Origin: Gallionellaceae bacterium
GTDB taxonomy: Bacteria > Pseudomonadota > Gammaproteobacteria > Burkholderiales > Gallionellaceae
DNA: 37,207 nucleotides
Assembly (NCBI GenBank): GCA_009885195.1
Contig: VFLG01000024.1
Span: 1 to 37,207, forward strand
Reading direction: 5' to 3'
Shown here in pieces: positions 27,021 to 34,293 of this stretch. Below the pieces are notes generated by a model. The model saw only the letters and a program-made list of their open reading frames with translations, was not told the origin of the DNA and made no database searches. The first letter of the stretch is position 1; each line of letters begins with the position of its first letter. The position numbers and the translations under genes are program-made.

Positions 27021-27262
27021 GGCCGTCATTCCCGCGAATAAATATGTAGGGTGGAAAAAGCGTAGCGTTTCCACCAGCGGACGGTGGATACGGCGCTATG
27101 CACCTTTTATCCACCCTACCTTTTTTTGATAAAACCGCTGGATTCCGGCAACCCTCACCTCGGCCCCTCGCTTCGCTCTCCCCTCCCGCTTGCGGGAGAG
27201 GAAGCAATCGTCCCTTCCCCTTCCGGGGGAAGGTTAGGATGGGGGTTTCTGCCGGAATGACG
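27021..27262. repeat. Stacked palindromic repeats between znuA and znuB
   Basis: Three repeat families are interleaved. Outer pieces GTCATTCCCGC (27025-27035), GCTGGATTCCGGC (~27137-27149) and TGCCGGAATGACG (27250-27262) look like parts of one common 'CGTCATTCCCG...CTGGATTCCGG' repeat. Between the first two sits a hairpin with ends GTAGGGTGGA and CCACCCTAC (27046-27119). Between the last two sits a CCCTCACCT...GCTTGCGGGAGAGG block (27150-27247), related to the insert in the RNB gene. No reading frame for an ATPase is present. The arrangement suggests successive insertions into one repeat. Confidence 0.65.
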
Positions 27263-27281
27263 AACTGCTAAAGGAATCACT

Positions 27282-28025
27282 ATGAACAGCATCGAACTCA
27301 ACATCCTGCTGCCGGCGCTCATCGCGGGTTTGCTGGTGCTCGCCACGCACATTCCGCTCGGCATGAAGGTGTTGGAGCGTGGCGTGATTTTCGCCGATCT
27401 CGCCGTCGCGCAAATTGCCGGGCTGGGTGTCATCATCGCCGCACTGCTGGATCTAACCGGGCAGCCGCTGCTAGTGCAGCTCATCGCCGCCACCAGCGCG
27501 CTGTGCGGCGCGGCGCTGCTGGCGTGGATCGAAAAACGTCTGCCCGAAGTGAAAGAAGCCTGCATCGGCCTGACCTTTGTGCTTGCGGCCAGCGGAGGCA
27601 TATTGCTGATGAGCCACGACGTTCACTCCGGCGAACGTCTCAAGGATCTGCTGGTCGGGCAAATCCTCTGGGTGAGCAACACTCAATTGATCGCCACCGC
27701 TTTATTGACCGCCGTTTTGCTCACGCTGTGGCAGTGGAGCAAGCTCAAGACCCATTACCTGGGTTTCTACGCGCTGTTCGCGCTGGCCGTTACCGCCTCG
27801 GTGCAATTAGTCGGCGTGTATCTGGTGTTCGCCAGCCTGATCGTGCCAGCGCTCGCCACGTATCGCATCACCGCGCATCGCATGGTGTATGCCTTCGCCA
27901 TCGGCATTTCCGGTTACGCCGCCGGACTTTTACTATCGGCATGGTTCGATCTGCCGAGCGGCGCGACGGTCGTGTGGGCATTGGCAATATGCGGCGTGGG
28001 AGTCATGCTCTGGAAGCGGTTATAA
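27282..28025 (+). CDS. znuB: ZnuB-like metal ABC transporter permease
   Basis: 247 aa, ABC-3 family permease in the inner membrane with about seven or eight membrane helices. The segment RGVIFADLAVAQIAGLG matches the conserved start of these permeases. The ABC-3 coupling region around EVKEACIGLTFVLAASGGILL and the late block GVYLVFASLIVPALATYRI are also recognisable. A good ribosome site (AAAGGA) lies six bases before the ATG. The partner ATPase (ZnuC) is not found in the window. aroE starts 34 bases after its stop. Confidence 0.88.
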   Translation: MNSIELNILLPALIAGLLVLATHIPLGMKVLERGVIFADLAVAQIAGLGVIIAALLDLTGQPLLVQLIAATSALCGAALLAWIEKRLPEVKEACIGLTFVLAASGGILLMSHDVHSGERLKDLLVGQILWVSNTQLIATALLTAVLLTLWQWSKLKTHYLGFYALFALAVTASVQLVGVYLVFASLIVPALATYRITAHRMVYAFAIGISGYAAGLLLSAWFDLPSGATVVWALAICGVGVMLWKRL

Positions 28026-28059
28026 TTCGCCCTACTCCTTCGATACTCTCAGAACAAGC

Positions 28060-28884
28060 ATGACCGACAAATATGCCGTTATCGGCCACCCCATCGCGCA
28101 CAGCAAATCGCCGCAGATACATAAGATGTTTGCCGAACAGACCGGACAGGACATCAGCTATGAAGCCATCGAAGCGCCGCTGGACGGGTTCGCTGCAAAG
28201 ATAGACGAATTGCGCAAGAAAGGTTACAGGGGCTGCAACGTCACCGTGCCGTTCAAAGAACATGCATTTCAATTGCGCAGCATCGGGAGAGCCGTATCTC
28301 ATTCAGAAGATGTTGATAATGCCAAGGCTGCTAATACATTGAAATTTCTGGATGGTGTAATAGAGGTCGATAATACCGACGGAGTGGGTCTTGTGCGCGA
28401 CCTTGAACAGAATCTAGGCGTAAATTTAACAGGAAAGCGGCTTTTACTGATGGGAGCAGGCGGCGCGGCCAGTGGAGTGTTATTGCCATTACGCCGTGCA
28501 TTACGCCATGCTGACGCGAATATCACGATCACCAATCGCACGGTAGATAGGGCACGCCATCTAGCCAGGGGAACCAATGTATCCATTTGTAGTTACGAGG
28601 AGCTTGCCGGTAAATCATTCGATATTGTCATCAACGCTACTTCCGCTGGGCTATCGAATGAAATGCCGCCGCTGCCACTCGGCATTTTCGCCCCCGGCGC
28701 GTTGGCCTACGACATGATGTACGGACGCGAAACGCCGTTCATGAAATTTGCGCGCGAACACGGCGCTGCTGTGGTTTCGGATGGTCTCGGCATGTTGGTC
28801 GAGCAAGCCGCCGAATCTTTCTATATCTGGCGCGGCGTGCACCCCGATACCGCGCCGGTCATCGCCGCGCTTCGCCAGCCATGA
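28060..28884 (+). CDS. aroE: Shikimate dehydrogenase
   Basis: 274 aa. It reduces 3-dehydroshikimate with NADPH. Shikimate-binding residues lie in HSKSPQIH, and the catalytic pair is Lys66 (VTVPFKEH) and Asp107 (VDNTDGVG). The Rossmann motif is GAGGAASG at 132-139, with the NADP loop NRTVDRA. The C-terminus DMMYGRETPFM and DGLGMLVEQAAESF is typical. The middle third (about 28280-28650) is visibly richer in A/T than either end: by hand count 28321-28380 has 25 G+C in 60, and 28681-28740 has 38 in 60. The reading frame and motifs are intact throughout. Confidence 0.96.
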   Translation: MTDKYAVIGHPIAHSKSPQIHKMFAEQTGQDISYEAIEAPLDGFAAKIDELRKKGYRGCNVTVPFKEHAFQLRSIGRAVSHSEDVDNAKAANTLKFLDGVIEVDNTDGVGLVRDLEQNLGVNLTGKRLLLMGAGGAASGVLLPLRRALRHADANITITNRTVDRARHLARGTNVSICSYEELAGKSFDIVINATSAGLSNEMPPLPLGIFAPGALAYDMMYGRETPFMKFAREHGAAVVSDGLGMLVEQAAESFYIWRGVHPDTAPVIAALRQP

Positions 28885-28896
28885 TGGAAAGCGGGC

Positions 28897-28983
28897 GTAG
28901 CCCGGATGGAATGCAATGGAATCCGGGGAAACTCCGGGCGTGTCCACCAATCCCCGGATTCCGCTGCGCTGCATCCGGGCTAC
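28897..28983. repeat. GTAGCCCGGATG palindromic repeat between aroE and mtgA
   Basis: GTAGCCCGGATGGAATGCAA at the left mirrors GCTGCATCCGGGCTAC at the right, with inner arms AATCCGGGG and CCCCGGATT. This is the widespread 'GTAGCCCGGAT...ATCCGGGCTAC' repeat type of proteobacteria, recalled from memory and not searched. It fills nearly the whole gap, ending 13 bases before the mtgA start, so it must lie in the mtgA leader if the two genes share a transcript. Confidence 0.7.
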
Positions 28984-28996
28984 GGTTTTCTGTCGC

Positions 28997-29692
28997 ATGA
29001 AAAAAAAGAGAAGCTGGCTATGGCGTGTGTTCGCCATTGCAATCGGTCTGGTGTTGCTCTATCAGGTATGGCTGTTCGCGCACATTGTATGGTGGGTGAA
29101 ATTCAACCCGTCCAGCAGCGCGTTCATGGATACCCGCCTGGAAATCATGCAGGACAAAAACCCGGATGCCGAACTGCGGCACAAATGGGTTCCCTACGCC
29201 AGGATTTCCAACAACCTCAAGCGCGCGCTGGTCGCCGCCGAAGACGCCAAGTTTGTCGATCACGAAGGCTTCGATTGGGAGGGCATCCAGAAGGCCTACG
29301 AAAAAAATCTAAGGAAGGGGAAAATCGTGGCGGGCGGTTCTACTATCAGCCAACAACTTGCCAAGAATCTATTCCTCTCCACCAAGCGCACGCCGTGGCG
29401 CAAGCTGGAAGAGGCGGCGATTACCGTGATGCTGGAAGCGGTGATGGACAAGCGGCGCATTTTCGAGATTTATCTCAATGTGATCGAGTGGGGCAACGGC
29501 GTGTTCGGCGCGGAAGCGGCCGCGCGGCATTACTACCAAGTGAGCGCGGCGCAGCTCTCAGCGGATCAGGCCGCAAGGCTCGCCGCAATGGTGCCCAACC
29601 CGCGCTACTACGATAAACATCGCGAAGCGCGCGGCCTGCTGCTCAAGACCAACATCATTCTGGCGCGCATGAACGGCGCGGAAATTCCCTGA
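28997..29692 (+). CDS. mtgA: Monofunctional peptidoglycan glycosyltransferase
   Basis: 231 aa, GT51 family, polymerising lipid II into glycan strands at the inner membrane. One N-terminal membrane helix (VFAIAIGLVLLYQVWLFAHI) precedes the catalytic domain. The catalytic Glu82 is in EDAKFVDHEGF, and further motifs are GGSTISQQLAKNLFL, KRRIFEIYLNVIEWG and VFGAEAAARHYY. The ATG at 28997 follows directly after a palindromic repeat; longer in-frame starts would read through that repeat and are rejected. aroE-mtgA adjacency is common in betaproteobacteria. Confidence 0.95.
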   Translation: MKKKRSWLWRVFAIAIGLVLLYQVWLFAHIVWWVKFNPSSSAFMDTRLEIMQDKNPDAELRHKWVPYARISNNLKRALVAAEDAKFVDHEGFDWEGIQKAYEKNLRKGKIVAGGSTISQQLAKNLFLSTKRTPWRKLEEAAITVMLEAVMDKRRIFEIYLNVIEWGNGVFGAEAAARHYYQVSAAQLSADQAARLAAMVPNPRYYDKHREARGLLLKTNIILARMNGAEIP

Positions 29693-29746
29693 GCATTCGG
29701 GCAATGATTTCTTTACAATAGCCGCAATCTTTTCAGGCAGCGCGCC

Positions 29747-31201
29747 ATGACCGAAAATCACGAATCCCATTACACCGAAAACGTGCAGGAGCACCTGCAA
29801 CAGGTGCAACACCTGCTGGACAAGCATGCCTTGGTGGAAACGCTTGCGCACAAGCAGGAAATGCCGCGCGCGGAACGCCATGAGCTGGTAGACAAGTTAT
29901 TACACAAGCAGCATCTGGCCGAACTGCGCGAGAAATTGGGCAGCCTGCACTCCGCTGACGTCGCCTACATCCTAGAAGCCCTGCCCATCGAACAGCGTTT
30001 ACTGGTGTGGGATCTGGTCAAGGCTGACCGCGACGGGGACATCCTGATCGAAGTTTCCGACGCGGTGCGCGAGACGCTGATTGCCACGATGAGCAGCGAT
30101 GAATTGCGCGAGGCGGCGGAACGGCTCGACACAGACGAGATCGCTGACCTGGCACCGGACCTGCCCCATGCGGTGATGCGCGATGTGTTCAAGTCGCTGT
30201 CCATTGAGGAACGTGAGCAACTGCGCTCGGCCATATCCTACCCGGAAGACGCGGTCGGCGCGCTGATGGATTTTGACATGGTGACCATACGCGAAGATGT
30301 CACGCTGGAAGTGGTGTCGCGCTATCTGCGCCGCTTCGACGAACTGCCGGACCACACCGATCAGTTGTTTGTGGTGGATAGAAATGATCTGTTCAAAGGC
30401 GTGCTTCCGCTCCACCGCCTGCTGGTCAATGAGCCGGATGTGCCTGTCGCCAAGCTGATGATAGCCGATACCATCAAGCTGCATTCGAATGAAAAGGCGG
30501 AGCAGGCGGCACAAGCCTTCGAGCGCTACGACCTGGTTTCTGCACCCGTGCTGGATGATGATGGCAGATTGGTTGGGCGCGTCACGGTAAACACGGTAGT
30601 GGACTACATCCGGTCAGAATCGGAAAGCGATGTATTAAATCTGGCCGGTTTGCGCGAGGAGGAGGATATTTTCGCCTCGGTATGGAAAAGCGCGAAGAAC
30701 CGCTGGATGTGGCTGGCTCTCAATCTTTGCACCGCCTTCTTTGCCTCGCGCGTGATCGGCGGTTTTGAAAACACCATAGAAAAATTCGTCGCACTCGCCG
30801 CGCTGATGCCTATCGTCGCGGGCATTGCCGGCAATTCGGCCAATCAAACCACCACCATCATCGTCCGCTCGCTGGCATTGGGGCAGATTACCCCGGCCAA
30901 CGCGCGGCGGTTGATAAGCAAGGAACTCGCCATCGGCGTGCTGAACGGCCTGGTCTGGGGCGGGATAGCGGGGCTGTTCGCTTATTACCTTTATCGTAAC
31001 GCCCTGCTCGGCGTGATCTTAACCAGTGCCATGCTGCTCAATCTGTTGCTCGGCGCACTGGCCGGCTTACTGATCCCCTTGCTCATGCATCGTATGGGGC
31101 GCGACCCGGCCATAGGCTCCAGTGTGATGCTGACCGCCATCACTGACAGCGGCGGGTTCTTCATTTTCCTCGGCTTGGCCGCCTTGTTTATGAGTCACTG
31201 A
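29747..31201 (+). CDS. mgtE: Magnesium transporter MgtE
   Basis: 484 aa. A Mg2+ channel gated by cytosolic Mg2+. The N-terminal superhelical domain (with YILEALPIEQRLLVW and LAPDLPHAVMRDV) is followed by a CBS pair: the YPEDAVGALMDFDMVTIRED region and FERYDLVSAPVLDDDGRLVGRV. A connecting helix and five membrane helices then end the protein. Family motifs in the pore domain are PIVAGIAGNSANQTTTIIVR and DPAIGSSVMLTAITDSGGFF. It is slightly longer than the usual ~450 residues because of the N-terminal helix. A MITE-like element starts at the first base after its stop. Confidence 0.95.
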   Translation: MTENHESHYTENVQEHLQQVQHLLDKHALVETLAHKQEMPRAERHELVDKLLHKQHLAELREKLGSLHSADVAYILEALPIEQRLLVWDLVKADRDGDILIEVSDAVRETLIATMSSDELREAAERLDTDEIADLAPDLPHAVMRDVFKSLSIEEREQLRSAISYPEDAVGALMDFDMVTIREDVTLEVVSRYLRRFDELPDHTDQLFVVDRNDLFKGVLPLHRLLVNEPDVPVAKLMIADTIKLHSNEKAEQAAQAFERYDLVSAPVLDDDGRLVGRVTVNTVVDYIRSESESDVLNLAGLREEEDIFASVWKSAKNRWMWLALNLCTAFFASRVIGGFENTIEKFVALAALMPIVAGIAGNSANQTTTIIVRSLALGQITPANARRLISKELAIGVLNGLVWGGIAGLFAYYLYRNALLGVILTSAMLLNLLLGALAGLLIPLLMHRMGRDPAIGSSVMLTAITDSGGFFIFLGLAALFMSH

Positions 31202-31330
31202 AGGGCACCTCTAAAAACCCAAACTCCGTCGCGATACTGCGTTGCTCAATAAATTTTAACGCTTACATATCAAAATAGACGAGTTGCGCGCCTTGCCTCG
31301 CTTAGGATTTTGAATTTTTAGAGGCGCCCT
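31202..31330. repeat. MITE-like element, copy B
   Basis: 129 bases, the reverse complement of the element at 11078-11219 with scattered changes and a shorter centre. Its ends, AGGGCACCTCTAAAAACCCA and the mirror of TTTTTAGAGGCGCCCT, are imperfect inverted repeats. It touches the mgtE stop codon directly and lies between mgtE and the convergent pseudopilin gene, so as RNA it could form a long hairpin from either strand and stop transcription. Confidence 0.75.
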
Positions 31331-31398
31331 GAACTTATAAACGACCTATTTGCAAATAGAAAATCTACGCGTGCCATCCGGAAACAGAATAAAAAATC

Positions 31399-31872
31399 TT
31401 ACCACTCGCGATAGGGAATTCCATTTAACCCCTCGCCTTCACTCAGCGAATAGACATCGAACACATCCTCGCCTTCCTGCGGGTCATCGTATGGGCTGGC
31501 ATAGCTGCGCTTGCCCCAGGTTTCTTCCGCCGTGGCCTGGTCGTCATCCGACATAGGGTCGCGCGGCAGGCTGCGCAGGAAGTAGATTTTTTTTCCTTCC
31601 GGGCTCTTGGCATCTTTCACCCCTTCCACCAGAGCTTTCAGTTTCGGCGGATAGCCGGGTTCACCCAATTTTTTTTCGATGCGTCCTTCATCCCATACCT
31701 GCTTGTAGGCATCTATCGCTTCGCGTATCTGTCGCAACGAATGGCGCAGATCCTGCTCTTTGCTGCGCTGAGCGGCAACTTCGGCCATGGGAAAGGCGAT
31801 CGTGGCCAGAACGGCAATGATCGCAACGGTAACCATCAATTCAATCAGGGTGAAGCCGGCTTGCCTCACCAT
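31399..31872 (-). CDS. GspG-like type II secretion / type IV pseudopilin
   Basis: 157 aa. The N-terminus MVRQAG-FTLIELMVTVAII is a class III prepilin signal: cleavage after Gly6 by a prepilin peptidase leaves Phe at +1 and Glu at +5. A hydrophobic helix is followed by a helical spine (SKEQDLRHSLRQIREAIDAYK) and a GspG-like C-terminal domain with LPRDPMSDDD and Asp-rich text near the end, reminiscent of calcium-binding major pseudopilins. I chose ATG 31872; a TTG at 31917 would add 15 residues and overlap the previous gene. It is the last gene of the leftward cluster. Confidence 0.85.
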   Translation of the reverse strand: MVRQAGFTLIELMVTVAIIAVLATIAFPMAEVAAQRSKEQDLRHSLRQIREAIDAYKQVWDEGRIEKKLGEPGYPPKLKALVEGVKDAKSPEGKKIYFLRSLPRDPMSDDDQATAEETWGKRSYASPYDDPQEGEDVFDVYSLSEGEGLNGIPYREW

Positions 31873-31900
31873 TTGGGTGCACCCATGGCTGTTAATCCAG

Positions 31901-32413
31901 TTAACCCGCCTGGCCAAAGGATAGGGTTTGCTGAATATTGAGTGGCAGGTAGGTAAACACCACCTGATCGTTATTTATCATGTCCACCCGATAATCCTTA
32001 TCCAGCACACTATTTATTTTCACGCTGTAGCTCTGATCTTGCTTGGACAAGAAAATAACCGTGCTGTCGTTCTCAACCATGCGCCCCAGGAAAGTAAAGG
32101 GCAAAGACGGCGCAGACGGTGCGGGCGGGGGCGGCGCTGCCGGGAGCGCGCGCGGTTGCGGAATATATGTAGCAAATGGATCCGCTTTGGGTGCCTTATG
32201 TTTTGGCCGAACCAGGTTATCGACATTCAGATCCATCGCTGCGCGGCGCTCGGCGGCTTGTCGTGCGCCCGCCTTGTTTGATGTAAGCGCTTGGGATTGG
32301 GCCACCTCAACCACTGCCACGCTGGCTCTGCCAAAAAAGAAGCTCATCAGCCATAGCGGCAATATGCTCCAGATCAGCATCGTTCGAATTTTATTCCTGA
32401 CTATTTTCTTCAT
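31901..32413 (-). CDS. PilP/GspC-like periplasmic link protein
   Basis: 170 aa. One N-terminal membrane helix (MLIWSILPLWLMSFFFG), a long linker, a Pro/Ala-rich hinge (~90-105) and a C-terminal beta domain beginning PFTFLGRMVENDST and ending in NIQQTLSF. This layout is that of PilP or GspC homology-region proteins, which connect the inner-membrane assembly to a secretin. I recall relatives being labelled 'secretion system X' proteins, a name without biochemical support. Its start overlaps the upstream PilO-like gene by 23 bases. Confidence 0.7.
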   Translation of the reverse strand: MKKIVRNKIRTMLIWSILPLWLMSFFFGRASVAVVEVAQSQALTSNKAGARQAAERRAAMDLNVDNLVRPKHKAPKADPFATYIPQPRALPAAPPPPAPSAPSLPFTFLGRMVENDSTVIFLSKQDQSYSVKINSVLDKDYRVDMINNDQVVFTYLPLNIQQTLSFGQAG

Positions 32414-32951
32414 GGCTGCTCTCCATATATAAGGTAAATATGACTTCCGCCTCTACCGCAGGATCATTCGCCTGCTTGCGTTCAAACTTGATCTGGTCCA
32501 GAGAGAGCGTTGGAATCTCTTCCAGCACCTGTGCGGTAAAACTGCGTATCCGATTATAGCCCCCGGTCAGCGGAAGCGAAATCTGGTATTGCGTGATACG
32601 CTCGCCCTTGTTGCGCACCACCTTGTAATCTCCCTTCCTCAATACCAGGCCATTCGCCTGCGCCAGATTGTATATCCTGGCAAGATAGTCGGTGACTTCC
32701 TGATCGGTCGCAAAGAAATCATAAAACTTTTCCAGCATGGCGGTCGGCGAACTATTCACCTGCCGCTGCATCTCCGCGCCCAGCGAAGTACGAGTGTCTT
32801 GTGCCGCTACCTGTTCACGCGCTTGTGCAACACGCTCTTCGACTGGTTTCAAAACTGTATTTGATATAAGCAGCCCGGCCAATAGCAACACGATCCCGCT
32901 TATCCCTTGCCATCCCAATTCGTGTCTGAGCTGATTCCACAGGTTTATCAT
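32391..32951 (-). CDS. PilO/GspM-like inner-membrane protein
   Basis: 186 aa. A single membrane helix (ISGIVLLLAGLLISNTVL) is followed by a coiled coil (VEERVAQAREQVAAQDTR) and an alpha/beta ferredoxin-like domain (QYQISLPLTGGYNRIRSFTAQVLEE). This matches PilO or GspM, which form a heterodimer with PilN or GspL in pilus and type II secretion alignment complexes. Sequence identity to named families cannot be judged by eye; the call rests on architecture and gene order. ATGA overlap with the PilN-like gene. Confidence 0.75.
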   Translation of the reverse strand: MINLWNQLRHELGWQGISGIVLLLAGLLISNTVLKPVEERVAQAREQVAAQDTRTSLGAEMQRQVNSSPTAMLEKFYDFFATDQEVTDYLARIYNLAQANGLVLRKGDYKVVRNKGERITQYQISLPLTGGYNRIRSFTAQVLEEIPTLSLDQIKFERKQANDPAVEAEVIFTLYMESSHEENSQE

Positions 32952-33472
32952 GGCAACGCTCCCCAGCGCGCATTGATGGAAAATGCAACCGGATACGCGG
33001 GGTTCATACCCTGCGTGACCTCATGCCGCAACAAGTAAACATCATGCAGTTGCCCGGTTCGCCCCAGCCGGGCCACATAGGTCAACAAAGCAGACAAGTC
33101 AGCGGCCTCGCCACGCAATAGCAATTTCCCGGTTTTGGGGTCAGGCTCCAGGGCAAGCAGCGCGACACGGTCGGCTTTCACTGTTTCCACTGCCTTGAAC
33201 AAATCGTCCCAGGGAATGGCAATGCTGGCGATAATTTTACGCGCATGATCAATTTCTGCCGGGGTAAAAGACAGCACGCTATTCCGCTTGGGGGGTTTTC
33301 CTGCCATCCCGCTCTTGATAAGCGTCTTTTCCAGACTGCCCATTTCCCGCTGTAGATTGAGGGCGGAGATGCCCATCTCGCCCCACAATGCCAATCCGAT
33401 CAGCAACAACGCCCAGCCTACCCACGCACTACGGCGTCGCTGAATATTAAAGTCCAAATCTAACTTGCGCAT
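32948..33472 (-). CDS. PilN-like inner-membrane protein
   Basis: 174 aa. The short cytosolic N-terminus MRKLDLDFNIQRRRSAW resembles the PilN segment that docks into PilM. One membrane helix (VGWALLLIGLALWGEMGI) and a periplasmic coil plus alpha/beta domain follow (LLALEPDPKTGKLLLRGEA, then LLTYVARLGRTGQL). The start codon shares one base with the stop of the PilM-like gene (TAATG), so translation is coupled. Confidence 0.75.
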   Translation of the reverse strand: MRKLDLDFNIQRRRSAWVGWALLLIGLALWGEMGISALNLQREMGSLEKTLIKSGMAGKPPKRNSVLSFTPAEIDHARKIIASIAIPWDDLFKAVETVKADRVALLALEPDPKTGKLLLRGEAADLSALLTYVARLGRTGQLHDVYLLRHEVTQGMNPAYPVAFSINARWGALP

Positions 33473-34293
33473 TATGCTACCCCACTCATGGCTATGGCAT
33501 ATTGCACATCGGTAATCGGTGAATAGCCCTGGCAGGCAGGCAACTCCAGACGATGCAAGTGGTAGGAAGGCAACACGGCCTCTCTAGGCAACCCGGGAGC
33601 AAACAGAAACACCTCACGGCATGATGCTCCATCCCCGCCGGTCAGGTTTTCGCGCTCCAGCCATTCATGCAGCGCTGCCATGCCATCGCCACGGCGCAGC
33701 AGAATCCGCTGCCATCGCCCGCCACGGAACAGCGCCATGGCAAAGCGCCCCACTTCCGCCGCAACAAACCAGCCATCACCTTGCGCCAGGCTTTTAGCAT
33801 AGCGATTAAAACTCGCCATCAAATAAGGCTGGATGGAATGCAGCTTTATGCCTGCCTCCGCCATCGCCTGTTTCAACATTTCAAGCAATGCGTCATCCAC
33901 CGCCGCCACCAGTTGCGCCTCGCCTTTCCCTGCCGGGCTTAAGCGCAATGCCCAGGTTTGGGCGACAGGGCCATAGGTTTGTGTCAAGCGATGGCGTGCC
34001 AGGGCAAGCTGCTCGTCTTCATCATCCACCGCCTCGTTCCAGGACAAGCAGTCATAACGCACAAAATGATTGGACAACACCACCGTGACTTCGGCGTTTT
34101 TCCACTCTTCTCCAGGCATCATTTGCTTCAGTTTGAGCAGCGCGGCCTGCCACACCGGCTCACCTGTTTGTGGCAATACATTTTCCTGGCCTTTTGCCAC
34201 CACATCCGGGTGTAAGCCGCGCGCCAGACGCACCCACGCCACGCTGTGCGGCGAAAATTCAACGCTGATTCGATCACGCCACAAAGGTAACAC
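33472..34293 (-). CDS. PilM-like cytoplasmic actin-fold protein
   Basis: 273 aa, no membrane helix. It corresponds by position and layout to PilM, or to the cytosolic half of GspL, which binds the PilN tail and the assembly ATPase. Text such as VEFSPHSVAWVRL, VTVVLSNHFVRYDCLSW and LVAAVDDALLEMLKQAMAEAG fits the RNase-H/actin-like fold of these proteins. Its N-terminus overlaps the ATPase gene by 20 bases. Similarity to canonical PilM is weak, and no clear ATP-binding phosphate loops are visible, so it may be a degenerate actin fold like GspL. Confidence 0.65.
   Translation of the reverse strand: MLPLWRDRISVEFSPHSVAWVRLARGLHPDVVAKGQENVLPQTGEPVWQAALLKLKQMMPGEEWKNAEVTVVLSNHFVRYDCLSWNEAVDDEDEQLALARHRLTQTYGPVAQTWALRLSPAGKGEAQLVAAVDDALLEMLKQAMAEAGIKLHSIQPYLMASFNRYAKSLAQGDGWFVAAEVGRFAMALFRGGRWQRILLRRGDGMAALHEWLERENLTGGDGASCREVFLFAPGLPREAVLPSYHLHRLELPACQGYSPITDVQYAIAMSGVA

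Noticed and set aside
27021-27262. CRISPR-like array between znuA and znuB
   Set aside because: The repeats are of different families, palindromic and nested, without regular spacing or unique spacers.
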